In this document: positions 1-11,867 of the stretch, one piece after another
Layout of the letters: every line of letters starts with the position of its first letter
Numbering within the stretch: the first letter of the stretch is position 1
NCBI GenBank assembly: GCA_027625915.1
Contig: JANTQA010000047.1
Coordinates: 1,178,001 to 1,242,000 of the forward strand
DNA length: 64,000 nucleotides
From: Anaeramoeba flamelloides
Taxonomy: Eukaryota > Metamonada > Anaeramoebidae
Reading direction: 5' to 3'
The notes under the pieces: model-generated
The model's database searches: none
Told to the model about the DNA's origin: nothing
Seen by the model: the letters and a program-made list of their open reading frames with translations, nothing else
Translations under genes and position numbers: made by a program

Positions 1-907
1 AAAGAAATATTATATAAACAAGAGGTAAAAATTCTAATTCCAAATTAGTATTATCCCAAAAAAGAGAATCCAAGAGCAAAACTTTTCTAAATTACCAATC
101 TCTCAATGTAGTTTCAAAAGTTACAATTATCTCTAATGAACGATTTTGAAATTTTTGTATATTTATTTATTGTCGAAGAAAAGAAAAAAAAACAGTTTAT
201 TTTAAAAAAAATGTTACTTAAAATCAAGTACTCAAGAGACCCAAATCATTTACCTGATTTTTAATAACCTGATCTCTTCAGGTAGCCTTATGGTTATTCT
301 GATTGGAAGAATTATTAAGGTTTAAACTTTAATCAAAATTAGAAAAAAAAGGAAAAAAATAGTTAACTTAATCAAAGTTAATGCGTTGTAATCAAAGAAA
401 AAATTGAAAAAAAAGAAGAAACCGAAATTCAGAAACTTAAATTTTAACTGTTAACAAGATAGCTAGAATCCAAAGTTTCTTAAAAGTCTAATAAATTAGG
501 ATATAAGTGTTTTTAATAATACTCTCCCCTAAGACCAGAAAAAAAGGATAGTCTTTAATTGGGAAAAAAATAAAAGGATCAAACCAAAACTAAAAAAAAA
601 ATTAACAACAATGAATCAATTACAAAAATAAATATCAAAAGAATAACCAAAAAAACAAAAAAGAATACTATTAAAACAAAATACCAAACAAGAATTAGGA
701 AAAAAAAATAAAAAAGAACTTCACAACAAAAGTCCAACAAAGTCTTTTTAGGTTTTCGAAATTTTTTTATTTTAAATACAATTTTTCATTTTTTCTTCTT
801 TATTCTCTCTTTTGTTTTAATTCAACGAAAAAGGAAAAAAATTAAAAAAAAAAGAAAAAAGTTATATTTTGAGTTTTTTTTGATTGCGCGATTTGAATAA
901 ATTATTA
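1..907. other. AT-rich 5' flank of the LRR gene
   Basis: No coding sequence can be supported here. From about 575 to 907 the sequence (beginning AGGATCAAACCAAAACTAAA) is repeated, with differences, at 27591-27890, in each case just before an LRR coding start. It therefore probably holds the promoter and 5' UTR that were duplicated with the gene. A short T-rich block (about 740-800) and a GATTGCGCG motif lie shortly before the ATG at 908. Confidence 0.5.
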
Positions 908-3900
908 ATGAGCCAAGGACAAGATCAAGAATTTAAAAACTTTTTGAAAAGGTTAATCCTGAATGACCAAACCCTTACCAAATTGTATCTAAATGAAATT
1001 TGATCCAAGAAAATCAAAGAATTAAGTTCAGCCCTCAAGGTAAACCAAACCCTTAAGCAATTGGAACTTGCTTTTAATGAAATAGGATCCGAGGGATCCA
1101 AATCTCTAAGTTCAGCCCTCAGGGTAAACCAAACGCTTTCCCAATTGGATCTTTCTGAGAACGAAATTGGAGCAGAGGGGGCCAAATCCTTAAGTTCAGC
1201 TCTCAAGATAAACCAAACCCTTACCCAATTGAACCTTGCTAATAATCAAATTAAAGCCCAGGCAACCAAATCTTTAAGTTCAGCCCTCAAGGTAAACCAA
1301 ACCCTTCTGAATTGGATCTTTATATGAATGAAATAGGAGAAGAGGGAATCAAATCCTTAAGTTCAGCTCTCAAGGCAAACCAAACCCTTAGCCAATTGGA
1401 CCTTTATGCTAATGAAATTGGAGCCGAGGAAACAAAATCTTTAAGTTCAGCCCTCAAGGTAAACCAAACCCTTACCCACTTGATTCTTTCCCATAATCAA
1501 ATTGGAACCGAGGAAACAAAATACCTAAGTTCAGCCCTAAAGGTGAACCAAACCCTTACTGACTTGAGACTTTTCTTCGAATGGCTTTCGAGACAAGTGA
1601 GCCAAAGCCTTAAGCCCAGCCCTCAAGGTCAACCAAACCCTTAGCCAATTGGATCTTTCTTACAACCAAATTGGAGACAATGGAGCCAAGGCATTAAGTT
1701 CAGCCCTAAAGGTAAATCAAAGCCTTACCCAATTAGTTCTTTCTGGTAATCTAATTGAAGACGAGGGAGTGGAAGACCTAAGTTCAGCCCTCAAGGTAAA
1801 CGAAACCCTAACCCAATTGAATCTTTCTTATAACCGAATTGGATCAGAGGGTACCAAATATTTAAGTTCAGTCCTCAAGGTAAACCAAACAGTTACCCGA
1901 TTGGATCTTTCTGATAATCTAATACCAAAATAGGGAAAATAAAGAAACTCAAGAAAAAAATCTTGAAGAATTTATACAATCCTTAAAAATCAACAAGTCT
2001 ATTGTCAAACTAAAACTTGATGGGTAGGTATAAATTTGATAATGAAGAAGATATAAACCAAATTTTCAATTTAACAAAAAGAAATCTCAATTTTCAAAAA
2101 AAGTTAACCAAATCATTCAAAGATGGGAACTTTCAATTATTTCAACAATTAATTCAAATTGACAAAATACCCTTAATATATTTATCTTCAGATTTATTAG
2201 ATAAACCAAATAACCAAGAATAAAACACAATTTTCCAGACGGCCATTTTCCAGAATCAAATTGAAATTCTATTCCATTTATTATTTGCAAATAACGAAAA
2301 AAAAGATCAAGAAATTATTTCAAAAAGAAATCTTTTATTAAATTTAAAAAATCCAAAAACAAAAAAAAAATACAATTGATTTGTTAAATCCAAATGAAAT
2401 TTTAATTCAGGATTTTCAGAATTAATATAATCAATTTATTTCTTCATCATCATCATATCCAACATCTTCTTTTTCTTCCACTTCAACCTTCAATAATAGT
2501 GAAGATGAATTATCCAATAATTTCCCAAATAAATTAATTGGCGAAAAAGAAATAATGTTGATGAGAATTGGGAAAGAATGGAAAACAATTAAAAAAAAAT
2601 TCAAAAATGAATTAACTAAAAATCAAAAACAATTATTTTTAAAATGGTTATATTATCCTATTTCTTTTAATTTTAAAGAAAAACAAATAATTCTGGAAAT
2701 TTTCAAAATTTTGAATCTTTTCCAATTTGAAAACAAATCTAATAGTTTTGATCTGAATTTAAAAACCAATCAAAAAATAACTAAAATTGAAAATTATGAA
2801 AATAACAAGAAGAATAAAAAGAAAAATCTAAAAAAAAAGAAGAATAGAAGGAAGAAGAAAGAAAAGAAAATGAAAAAGAAAAAAAAAAGAAGGAACAAAA
2901 AGAAAATAAAACTAGAACAGGAAAATCTAATAAATTGGAAAAAAATAATGAGAAAGAAAAATCTAATACTAATAATAAAACAAACCTCAAAAAACAGACA
3001 AAGAAAAAGAAAGAGATAATCCAGATAGAGAAAAAAGAAAATCCTAACAAAATAAATAAATTGGAAAAAAATAAAAAACAGAATAAAAAAAAAGAAAAAG
3101 ATGAGGAAAAAAAAAAAAAATACAAAGAAACTCAAATGAGGAAATATTTAGTTTCAAATGAAAAATTATTAAATGATTTTAAAAATTATATCAATCAATA
3201 TGAAACATTTAAAAAAAAATTTTTTCTTATCAACCTAAAAAAAAAAAATGAAAATGAAAATGAGATTGAAAATGAGGATCTTAAAATCAAATCAATTCAA
3301 ATTAATAAATTTATTCTTTGTTTAAGATCCAATTTATTTCGAGATCTCATTTTTCAGACTTTTCCTTCACAATTAGAAAAAAAAAAATGAAAATCAAAAT
3401 GAAAATAAAAAAGAAAATGAAAATGAAAATGAAAATGAAAAGGAAAGGGAAAATGAAAATGAAAAAATAAATCAATCAATCAATCAAGTCACTGATTATT
3501 TATCTACAATTCCTGAATTTTATCCATTTTTTCTGTCAGAATTTTATAATTTAAATTTAAACCCATCTACTTTGAATTTTGATTTTGAAAACAAAAAAAG
3601 CAATATCATCAACGACAGTAACAGCAAAAATACTAACACTTACATTAAAGGTAAAAATAAAAAAAAAAAAAACAATAGCAATAATCTAAAAAAAAACCAT
3701 CAGAAGAACAATCAGAAAAATACTAATATTATTGATAATCAAAATAACAAAAAGAATAAGAATAATAATAATAATCATCTGAAAACCAATAATACAAATA
3801 TGAAGAATAATCAGAAAAAATCCACAACAATAAAAAATACCTTTCAAAAATCAACAGAGCAATTGCTCTTAACAACTACCAAAGCAAAAACAATTTTAAA

Positions 3901-4000
3901 TAATTTCAATCAAAATAATATCAATAATTTAATCAATTTTTTTTTTAGAAAACAATGTTTCTGGTTTCTATCAAACAAACCCACTTTTATTCATTTCTAA
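908..4000 (+). pseudogene. Decayed leucine-rich-repeat / ankyrin / BTB-like protein gene
   Basis: Seen: an ATG at 908 opens a frame with about ten 28-residue leucine-rich repeats of the type NxIGxEGxKSLSSALKVNQTLxxLDLS (ribonuclease-inhibitor-like). The repeats run to about 1933. After them come an ankyrin-like stretch (about 2040-2400, with TAIFQNQIEILFHLLF and later IDLLNPNE), a Lys-rich low-complexity stretch (2790-3120), then a BTB/POZ-like segment near 3290-3350 (KFILCLRSNLFRDLIFQT) and a long Asn/Lys tail. The frame is broken: TGA at 1001-1003 and 1598-1600 stand where the repeat consensus has Gly (GGA), single-base shifts lie near 1310 and 1570, and further shifts and stops separate the ankyrin and BTB-like parts. 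Known: such LRR proteins are protein-binding scaffolds, and BTB proteins often recruit cullin ubiquitin ligases. Inference: one host gene of a multicopy family, now a pseudogene. Small introns could explain some breaks after 1933 but not those inside the LRRs. The BTB call is tentative. Confidence 0.7.
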
Positions 4001-4307
4001 TTTATTTAATTTCTCTCAAAGATTATCAAAATTTTAAAAAATGAATTTGGGGAAAAGAAAAAGTAGAAAAAGTTAAAGAAAACAAAATATATAATTTAAT
4101 GATAATAGTCATTATTTGGACCATAATTTTATTTTTTTTATTTTTATAATTACAATTCCTTATTTTTTTTTTACAACATTTTACAAAAAAAAAAAAAACA
4201 AGCAGGTTTTTCCAGTCCTTTTAAAAATTTTGTTTCATAAGGCCAAGAAAACTCTTCTTTTAGTTTAAGCAGAATCAAATTAATGAATGAAAATTTCGTA
4301 CACAGTT
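4001..4307. other. AT-rich spacer between convergent genes
   Basis: This 3' flank is shared by the LRR-type pseudogene and the minus-strand HAD gene. It has T and A runs but no reading frame, repeat or hairpin that I can support. It probably holds the 3' UTR of the minus-strand gene. Confidence 0.4.
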
Positions 4308-7300
4308 TTAAATAATATCTTCCATTTGATCAATAATCTTCTGTCTCTCCAAAACCGTTGAAACAAGATCTATAAATCTTTTTGTGTATTCCACTCCTCC
4401 GAAAAGCTTCAATAAATTAACAGGCCCATCAATAACTTTATAAAAAGGTGTTCTTCTTTTTTCATCAATAGTTACACAGGTAACTTTTTCCAGATCTAAA
4501 ATCTGCCTATCATTCCCCCATTCTGTAAAATCATCCCCAAGATAAATTATATTCTCTATACAGAGTTTATTTGACTTTATAAAATGATTCATTGACGTTT
4601 TTTTATTAATAACGCCTACCCCCATATAACTAGGAATTTTCCAATTTAGATTAAAGCCTAAAACTTTAATCTTTTCTATCAATCCCTTTTGCACCCTTTC
4701 AGACGATTTGCAAAGAATTTCAATTTCCTTTGTTAAGAACTTTCCTATTATTTTCTCTACATCATGTATTCCCCAGTTTCGAGAAAACATATTATAAGAA
4801 TCTGGAGGAAAATATCTTATCATTGCCTGGTACGGATGAGAAATGGCGATATATGGATTAATTTGAGCTTTGGCATCTGATTTATAAACTAGCTCCAACC
4901 CTTCCTTTAAATCTCCAGCGTCTTTTTCGAGCCAATAAACTGTACCCTCCAACCCCAAAGCTTTATAATACCGTTTCCAAAGCATTTGCTCTTTTTTCTT
5001 TAACCCTAGTTTATTTCTCAACTCAGCATCTAAAAGTTTCTCTAGGACATCTGTGGCAACTGGGTCATTGGTATATTTCTCATTCTTATTCAAGTTACCT
5101 TTTACATCAAAATAAAAATTTTCTCCTCCACCCCCTGAATAAATGGAAAGATTCTTTAAATATTCCAATTTGTCAATTCTTCTTAAATATTTAATCAATG
5201 ATTCTAAAAATTGTTTTTCTATTCGTTCAATTTGCCCACCAGCAATGATTGCTACTTTTATACCCTGTTCTAATAATTTAAAAAATGAGACTAATAATGG
5301 GTGTGTTTCTTCGATAGTAACCCCAGTTTTGACCAAGGTGTCATCAAAATCAAAACAAATTCCTCCCTTTTTCTTAAAAGCATTCTCATTTATTTTTTCA
5401 AGGATGGTTGACATAACCTCTGTATATCGATTCTCTAAATTAGATGGAACAAAAACTTGTACTGGAATATCCCCATTATTATGTATTCGCCAGGAGACTA
5501 TTTTTTCATAATAATTCAGTTTTGAATTATCGATCAATAAAGTGTCACCACCTGATAAATCGATGATCGTTTGATCTCCATTTCTTCGTTTCAAAATAGC
5601 CTTTAATTTTAATTCCGCAAAATTTTCTCTCAGGCTCCACTTTTCTCTAATATCTGAAGTGATGGGGGGAACATATATATATCCCATTTCTTCATATATA
5701 GAATTAAACATATAATCTCTTGTTGCCTGATCGGAATTAATATTTAAAAGTTTAAGTTCAATATCTATTACATTTTCTTTTTGCCATAGGGGTAAAATAC
5801 CTTGATCTTGGAAAATTATCGCTCCTGTTTCTTCAGACCTGGCAACTTTTTGAACCAATTCCTTATAAACATGTGTGTATTCTCCCCCCCATTCATAGTT
5901 ATATTTTTCCGGTGAAATACAAAAAAAGGGATTTCTATTATAATCTCTTAGATATCCTCTTTTAGCTTTATATAATTGTAGTAAAATGCCCTTTAGAGTT
6001 ATATCAAAGCTTGGTTTTTCTTGATTCTTATTTTTGATCAAATGATAATAGTCAGGAGGAATAAATGTTTTTGAGGCATATGAAATTTTCATAGAAAACC
6101 TATCTTCTAATTCCAAAATTTTCTCCAAGGGAAATTTATCAACTAAGGCCCATAATTTTTCAGTCTCCTTGTCATCCAAACTAATCTCAAAATGTTCTTT
6201 AATATATTTTAAATATATTAAATATGCTTTCCTTTCCAATTGATCTGATTTACTTCTTAATTTATACAACAAATCCGTTTTGAGAGCTAAAATAATGTTT
6301 TCACTTTTAATATCAGATATCTGAACTAAATATCTGATCAGATGATCATAGAAAATAAAGGTTGTATCATTTGATAAAGAAAAATTCTGTTCTCTTACTC
6401 CGGAATGTGCATGAGGGTTTTGTCTTGAGCCCTTTGAATTAAGAACTTGGACCAACACTATACCGGAAGACCGTCTAGGGCCACTACTGAAACTGCAAAA
6501 CTCAACATTACTAAACAGTTGTTTTGTTTGTTGATAGAGCAGCAACGAAACACCATTGGCTACTATATTTCTACTCATAAATAAAGATGGATCTTCATAT
6601 TTCTCGTCTCTTACACGTACCCATAGCTTTTGTAAATATAAGTTACTGGCCTCATCTTCTGTAAACCGGCCCTGAATAAGATCAATAACGCTAAGTAATT
6701 CTTGTAGCATAAGTTGCCTTTGCCCAATTAATTCTATAAAACTTCGTTCTTCAATATCCCAAATATCCCGAGTTGAATATAATAGTCTATTGAGTCTAAA
6801 AATTTCATATCTGTCAGCTAGAGAATAGATAAAGTTTGTCTTATTACTTTGGGATAATTTCTGATGAAGTTCCACAGTATTAATTATACTTTTAGCTTCT
6901 TCTGGCAAGTCTTCAATAAGGTTTGGAAATTTTTTATACTTTAATTCTCTTAAAAAATTGAAAAGAGTATATGGATTACGATTTGTTTCACCTGCCAAGT
7001 GTTCTATTTCCCTTAGTGTATTAAACAATTCTAAAGAAGATGTATGAACTAGTATATCTATTACCTGATTTAATGGATGCAAATAATATCTTTCTGATTT
7101 TATTCTGATATCTAAAATCAATTTGAAAAATTTCTTTAAATAATCCATTTCTTCTTGTGTATAAGACTTTATACTAAAAATGACTGCCAATGATTTATAG
7201 AAAAGAACATTATCCCAGGGTTCCAGTGGGAAAGGTATTTCCTCGTTGATATCATCGATAAATTGTTTCAAAACTTTCCTCGTTCTTGGATCAATAAATC

Positions 7301-7730
7301 CCAATTCTAGAAATTTCTTCCTATCACTTACATAAAATAGATCTAGATCTCTCTTGGAAATATTTAATTTGGAAATAGGATATCGAGGTACCCCGAAATA
7401 ACCTAAAATTTGTTGGGATTTTAAATAAATATAAATAGGGATCGGCTTTTTTAGTTCTACATAATGCCCATCACCATCAGAATCCACTATTCTGAAATTA
7501 GATACAATCATCTTCCCTTCTAATTGCAAGTCCCATCCATATAAAATATTAACCTGGTTAAACCTAGTCCCATAAAATTCAGACATGTCTATTTGGAAAA
7601 CTCCCAACCTAGTATAAGACAAGGTAAATCTTTTTTGGGCTACTGTAATTTCGTTATTCTGTAATTCTATAATTAAGGCTACATCTTGATTAAGAAAATT
7701 TTCAGAACCAAATTTATCATACTGCTTCAT
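4308..7730 (-). CDS. Large uncharacterised protein with C-terminal HAD-type phosphatase domain
   Basis: This is an intact intronless frame of 1,140 codons, clearly richer in G+C than its surroundings. Seen: residues 1-760 match no family I can name. From about 785 there is a HAD hydrolase core: motif I DFDDTL with nucleophile Asp794 and Asp796, motif II near 828-832 (AIIAGG, lacking the usual Ser/Thr), a motif III Lys near 1043 (INKKTSMNHFI), and motif IV GDDFTEWGND with Asp1066/Asp1067. The order and the cap placement between motifs II and III fit HAD subfamily IIB (sugar-phosphatase or phosphomannomutase-like). Inference: a Mg-dependent phosphatase arm on a large scaffold; the substrate is unknown. 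Start: the Met at 7728-7730 is the first in frame, but the frame stays open and protein-like upstream to about 7898 (for example KLNEGGYKDNLIRIIGY, then YFQTPNHFR just before the Met). The true N-terminus therefore probably comes from an upstream exon. Composition and lack of introns allow horizontal transfer, not shown here. Confidence 0.8.
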   Translation of the reverse strand: MKQYDKFGSENFLNQDVALIIELQNNEITVAQKRFTLSYTRLGVFQIDMSEFYGTRFNQVNILYGWDLQLEGKMIVSNFRIVDSDGDGHYVELKKPIPIYIYLKSQQILGYFGVPRYPISKLNISKRDLDLFYVSDRKKFLELGFIDPRTRKVLKQFIDDINEEIPFPLEPWDNVLFYKSLAVIFSIKSYTQEEMDYLKKFFKLILDIRIKSERYYLHPLNQVIDILVHTSSLELFNTLREIEHLAGETNRNPYTLFNFLRELKYKKFPNLIEDLPEEAKSIINTVELHQKLSQSNKTNFIYSLADRYEIFRLNRLLYSTRDIWDIEERSFIELIGQRQLMLQELLSVIDLIQGRFTEDEASNLYLQKLWVRVRDEKYEDPSLFMSRNIVANGVSLLLYQQTKQLFSNVEFCSFSSGPRRSSGIVLVQVLNSKGSRQNPHAHSGVREQNFSLSNDTTFIFYDHLIRYLVQISDIKSENIILALKTDLLYKLRSKSDQLERKAYLIYLKYIKEHFEISLDDKETEKLWALVDKFPLEKILELEDRFSMKISYASKTFIPPDYYHLIKNKNQEKPSFDITLKGILLQLYKAKRGYLRDYNRNPFFCISPEKYNYEWGGEYTHVYKELVQKVARSEETGAIIFQDQGILPLWQKENVIDIELKLLNINSDQATRDYMFNSIYEEMGYIYVPPITSDIREKWSLRENFAELKLKAILKRRNGDQTIIDLSGGDTLLIDNSKLNYYEKIVSWRIHNNGDIPVQVFVPSNLENRYTEVMSTILEKINENAFKKKGGICFDFDDTLVKTGVTIEETHPLLVSFFKLLEQGIKVAIIAGGQIERIEKQFLESLIKYLRRIDKLEYLKNLSIYSGGGGENFYFDVKGNLNKNEKYTNDPVATDVLEKLLDAELRNKLGLKKKEQMLWKRYYKALGLEGTVYWLEKDAGDLKEGLELVYKSDAKAQINPYIAISHPYQAMIRYFPPDSYNMFSRNWGIHDVEKIIGKFLTKEIEILCKSSERVQKGLIEKIKVLGFNLNWKIPSYMGVGVINKKTSMNHFIKSNKLCIENIIYLGDDFTEWGNDRQILDLEKVTCVTIDEKRRTPFYKVIDGPVNLLKLFGGVEYTKRFIDLVSTVLERQKIIDQMEDII

Positions 7731-7898
7731 CCTGAAGTGGTTAGGGGTTTGAAAATAAAAAGATTCGTCTAAAGACCATGTTTTCCTAACATACGAAGAT
7801 TTATATCCTATTATTCTGATTAGGTTATCTTTATATCCTCCTTCATTTAGTTTCTTAAAAAATGTTTCTATGATTTTTTTGTTTTTTTTTTTTTGTTT
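7731..7898 (-). other. Probable coding extension upstream of the annotated HAD gene start
   Basis: On the minus strand the frame of the HAD gene continues for 56 codons above its first Met without a stop and without an ATG. The composition (Gly-Gly-Tyr, Ser-Ser-Tyr, Trp, Pro-Asn-His) looks like protein rather than UTR, and the G+C content resembles the gene. Either an upstream exon is spliced in near the A-rich run at 7871-7900 (an AG precedes AAACATTTTTT), or this copy lost its 5' end, or this is unusually protein-like leader sequence. Confidence 0.5.
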
Positions 7899-7899
7899 T

Positions 7900-8939
7900 T
7901 ACGATTTTGAAAATGATTTTTTAAAAGTAATTTTTCAAATGTTAAAAAAAAAAAAATCATGAATTGGAAATTATAAAAATTAAAGAAATAATAGAACTAA
8001 ATCTTGTTTAAAATTCATTTTATTGTTAATTTTAAAGGTAATCTTCCTAAATCATAATTTTTTAAAAAAAATTATTAACTAAAATCAAAAAAAGTTTGTT
8101 AAAAATTTTGAATTATTCAAAACAAATTTTTTAATTGCAATTGGTTTATCAAAAAATATGATTATTCCAACATTGTATCCAATCACAACAATTGTGAACT
8201 TTCTTTTTTTCAACAAAATTAAATTTATATTTGGTATTTAAACTTAAAAACAAACTTGTTATTGGGATGGACATAATAATCAAAAAAAATTGAAAAAAAA
8301 AAAATCATTTAGAAAAAATGAAATCTCTTTTTATCATTGTAGATTATTTAAATCTCACCTAATAGTTTCAAAAATAGAAAACCCATATAAATAATTATAC
8401 AAGATTATTTTATGTATTATTATTTAAATTTGAGGAGTGTCAAAAATTTTGAAATTTAGTTAATATTCTTTGTTTTGATTTCTTGATTTTTTGGATTTTT
8501 TTGATTTTTTATCTTTAAAAATATCATCTTTATTGTTTTGATTTGGAAACAATCTCTTTGTTATATTTTGAGTTTAGGCCTGGGAGAACGAAAAAAAAAA
8601 AGATATTGTTCGAAGTGACATAAGTTGGTACCGAGGAGTTTGAAGAATTAAGATTGATATCAACATAGCGCCAGCTCAATACCATTTTTTTTTGATTCTG
8701 AAATGGGATTAAAAAACGAAGAAAAAAATAAAAAGGTCATGATTGAAACAAATGAAAACAATATGAGTTGCTATTTATTTTTTAAACTCAAGATCTCATT
8801 AAACTTTACAAACACAAACTAAATAAAAATTAGAATTTGATCATTTTTTTTCATTGATGCTTTGGAGAACTTTTTCTTCAAAGCATCTATTTTTATGTTC
8901 TTGTGTTATTAAAAAACATTAAATTTGTTTGTTAAATCT
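7900..8939. other. AT-rich intergenic region
   Basis: I see no supported gene. There are A and T runs up to about 14 bases. A possible short first exon for the HAD gene may lie on the minus strand (an ATG near 8010 begins a frame of about 12 codons), but no convincing donor site was found. Confidence 0.35.
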
Positions 8940-10940
8940 ATTAGTAAAAAACCAAAAAAATATATTCTAAATTTTATTAAAAATTTTGGTATTAGATAAA
9001 AATAATTTATTAGATATTAAAGTAGAGGAAATATTTTCAACTTCTAAAATCAAAGAAATTATCAAATATCAAAAAAATAAATCGGTCAAAGAATTTGATA
9101 AAATATTTCAATATAAATTGATAAAAAATCAAACTAGTGAATTTTATATAAATTATGACAAATTTCTCAAAACAATCCAAAAAATATTTTTTAATTGGAT
9201 TAATGATATTTCTCAGAAAAATATTAAATTTATTAAAAAAAGAAATTTATTGTTCGTTTTAAATCTGGCGATGAAGGGATACCACTTAATTACCGACCAA
9301 TTTCAATTAATCAAACTCTTCCCAAGATTTTTTTCTTAAATTGTTATATGTCGGAATTCAAGATTCTTGGGATTTAGTTTCAAAAAACCAATTTGGATTT
9401 AAAAAAAAATTAGATACAAGAATAGCGGTACTAAACCTATTAAATGAATATCAAAAGTTAAAAAATGAATTCAAAAATGGAGATATTTATATTGTTACAA
9501 TAGATATTCAAAAATGTTTTGAATCTATACATCGTTCATTGATATATTATTCAATTAAAAAATTTATTAAAAATGAAATTATTGTAAAATATCTACTTTC
9601 ATATTATTCAAAAGAAGGAATCGGTGTTTATCAAGGAGATCCATTATCTCCTTTATTATTTGGATTTATTACTCATTTTCTCTTAGAAAAAATCAAATAA
9701 CTATGGCATTACATGTTCAGATGTTTGCAGATGATCTAATTTTGCTTATGAAAGGATCATTGATAGAAATAAATTTTCAACTAGAAAAAATCTTTAAAAT
9801 TATAAAAGATTTCGGAATGAATCCAAATAGTGATAAAACGAAAAAGACTTTAATTCCAAAGAAAATTTTATATCTTGGTATTTCGCTAGATAAAAAAACT
9901 CATTTAAGGTTTAACCTTGAGAAAGTTAATACCAATTTTTCAAAAAGTTAATCAATATTTTACAACAAAAAAATTTTTCTAATGGAACAAAAATTCAGTT
10001 TTTTAAAGCTGTATTACATAGTCAACTATTATATAGATTAGAAATATTTGATTTAACAAAAACAGATTTTAAAGATATTGATACTTGGATTAATAAAAAA
10101 ATTACAAAATTTTTATTAATTAACCCACACTCTCCAAGACTTATTTATAAAACTGAAGCAAAAAATTGATCCTGTTAGAATAACAATATATAATAGAAGA
10201 TTTGGACTAATACAAAAATTAAAAACCCTTGGTTTTGATGAATTAATTAATTATCTACCTTTCAGAGAAAAAGTATTTGAAAATATTAAGTGGCAATCAA
10301 ATAACTTAAAAGAATTATAAATTGAATTGGATAAATTCAGAATTAATCAATTAGAAAATAGCACAAGCTGGAAAGTCCAAAAATATTTAAAAATTATCCA
10401 AATAAATAACACAATAAACAAACAGTCGTGTCTAGGTTTTTTTTAATTTGAGAAATAAAAAGAAAATTAAATAAATTTTCTTTTCATTTCTTATATTAAA
10501 AAAAGCCTAACGACAAAAGATATTTAAAATGGAAGGGTTCAACTTCAATTTTAGAACTCAGAAATTTTACAAATTATTTAAATAGATACTCTTATGTTAT
10601 GAATAAAAATAAATCAAAATATTGTGAGATATGTAAAAAAAATCAAAAAATTTTAGATATAATTGAAGATTTATATCATTTTCTATGAAATTGCTCAGCC
10701 TATGAAAATAATCGTAAAATCTGGATATCTGAATTTGAAAAAAAATTAATATATCTAATATATTAAAAAATAATAATATTTTCAATATTATTACAAAAAA
10801 AGATTCATCAAGTTTATTAGCCTTAGTGGATAATAAACTTATCTTTGAGTCTTTAATAAGATTCCTAAATAAAAATTTAGGAATTCGGGCACACAAGAGG
10901 GGCTAATAACTCCCCCCTTAAATAATAATAAAAAAAAAAA
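8940..10940 (+). mobile_element. LINE copy A: reverse transcriptase to 3' end, broken
   Basis: Seen: linker and reverse transcriptase domains of a non-LTR retrotransposon in three frames. RT motifs in order: NYRPISINQTLPKIF near 9285-9335, motif A TIDIQKCFESI (about 9499-9530), motif B GVYQGDPLSPLLF (about 9624-9662), the catalytic FADDLILL (about 9724-9747), then PKKILYLGISLD in the thumb. The C-terminal part carries LPFREKVFENI, a KYCEICKKN zinc-knuckle piece, and a Cys/Tyr motif at about 10690 where TGA stands at an expected Trp. It ends with NLGIRAHKRG, a stop, a short GC-richer hairpin (AGAGGGGCTAATAACTCCCC) and an A-rich tail. Frameshifts lie near 9250, 9695, 9945 and 10160. The endonuclease end is missing (5' truncated). 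A 90-base hairpin is inserted at 10428-10516. Confidence 0.85.
10428..10516. repeat. Hairpin repeat inserted in LINE copy A
   Basis: Inverted repeat of the form GGTTTTTTTTAATTTGAG...AGAAAATT, short loop, AATTTTCT...AAAAAAAGCC, followed by CTAACGAC. It interrupts the LINE reading frame between the thumb and the zinc-knuckle region and belongs to the hairpin family also found at 12893-13345, 53240-53330 and 61150-61400. Confidence 0.6.
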
Positions 10941-11489
10941 CATTAAATTTAAATGTCTCCATTGAAGATAAATTTTGGTTTAAATTCCCAGGATACTGGT
11001 GTTTTTCTGTTAAAACCGCTATTTCAATTGTTGTTAAATACTGATTTTTCATCTTTAGATGCTACAATATTTTTAGATTGAAGAGCTGGTATCGCCTTTT
11101 CCTGATCCCTATTATTAAGAAAGACTTTGAAATGTAAACAAAATAAATTTATGCATCTGAAGAGTGTTTTCAATAGTCAATGATTTAGAACATTCTTCTA
11201 AAATTTATTGACTTTGCATAGGTAAAATGAATTTTTAATTTATTTTTTTTTTTTTAATCTCCTTTGATAAAATCCTCTAAATTGTTTTATTTCTCTCTTT
11301 TTCTTTGAAAACAGAAAACTTTTTTTTAAAAAAAAATGGTAATGGTTTTCAATAAACATGTAAGAATGTATAGATATGAACATTGTTTTTGAATAAAGAA
11401 AGGCATTTGACTTCAATTTCAAACATTGCAGTAAAAATGATGAACTTTTTATTTTTTAGACTTTTTACTTTTTCCAAATTCCTTAAGAA

Positions 11490-11825
11490 GTTGATTTGTT
11501 TTAGGCTTTATTTAAACTTTATTTAAAAATTTCTTGAAACTTTATTCTATACTTGTTTTTAAAGTATTTTGAAATTTCTTTCAACTGGTTTTAAACTTTT
11601 TTTCAAACTCCTTAACTTTTCTTTAAAATTTTTGAAACTTTATTAAAACTCCCTAAAAGTTCTTATAATTTTTGAAAAATTTTCTTGCAAAATGGATCTA
11701 GCCAATTCCAAAAAAAAAAATAAAAAAAAGAAAAACTACAGACAACAAGCAAAAACATTGATCTGGAATACCGACTTTGAAACCTCAAATTTATAAACAC
11801 CAACTCTACTCAAGATGTAGAATCC
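11490..11825. repeat. Left arm of a widely spaced inverted repeat
   Basis: This stretch is the inverted counterpart of 14418-14725. Shared landmarks include the exon-like GGAATACCGACTTTGAA (about 11765), TTTTCTTGCAAAATGGATCT (about 11680), the AACTACAGACAACAA segment and a series of degenerate AAACTTTNTT units. The arms enclose about 2.6 kb that includes LINE copy B and the tRNA-like motif, so this may be a long foldback element with a loaded interior, or two copies of one repeat in opposite orientation. Confidence 0.65.
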
Positions 11826-11867
11826 AATTTCTGGAATTTTCATTTAATTTTCCCCAAAAAATTAATG

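Noticed and set aside
2781-3135. Phe/Ser-rich minus-strand frames
   Set aside because: Shadows of the Lys-rich A-run tract of the LRR-type pseudogene.
1001-10690. A variant genetic code with TGA as sense
   Set aside because: TGA falls at expected Trp sites in the LINE and mariner remnants, but at Gly sites in the LRR gene. The 1,140-codon HAD frame and the RhoGEF exons use only TGG for Trp and have no internal TGA, so ordinary decay explains it.
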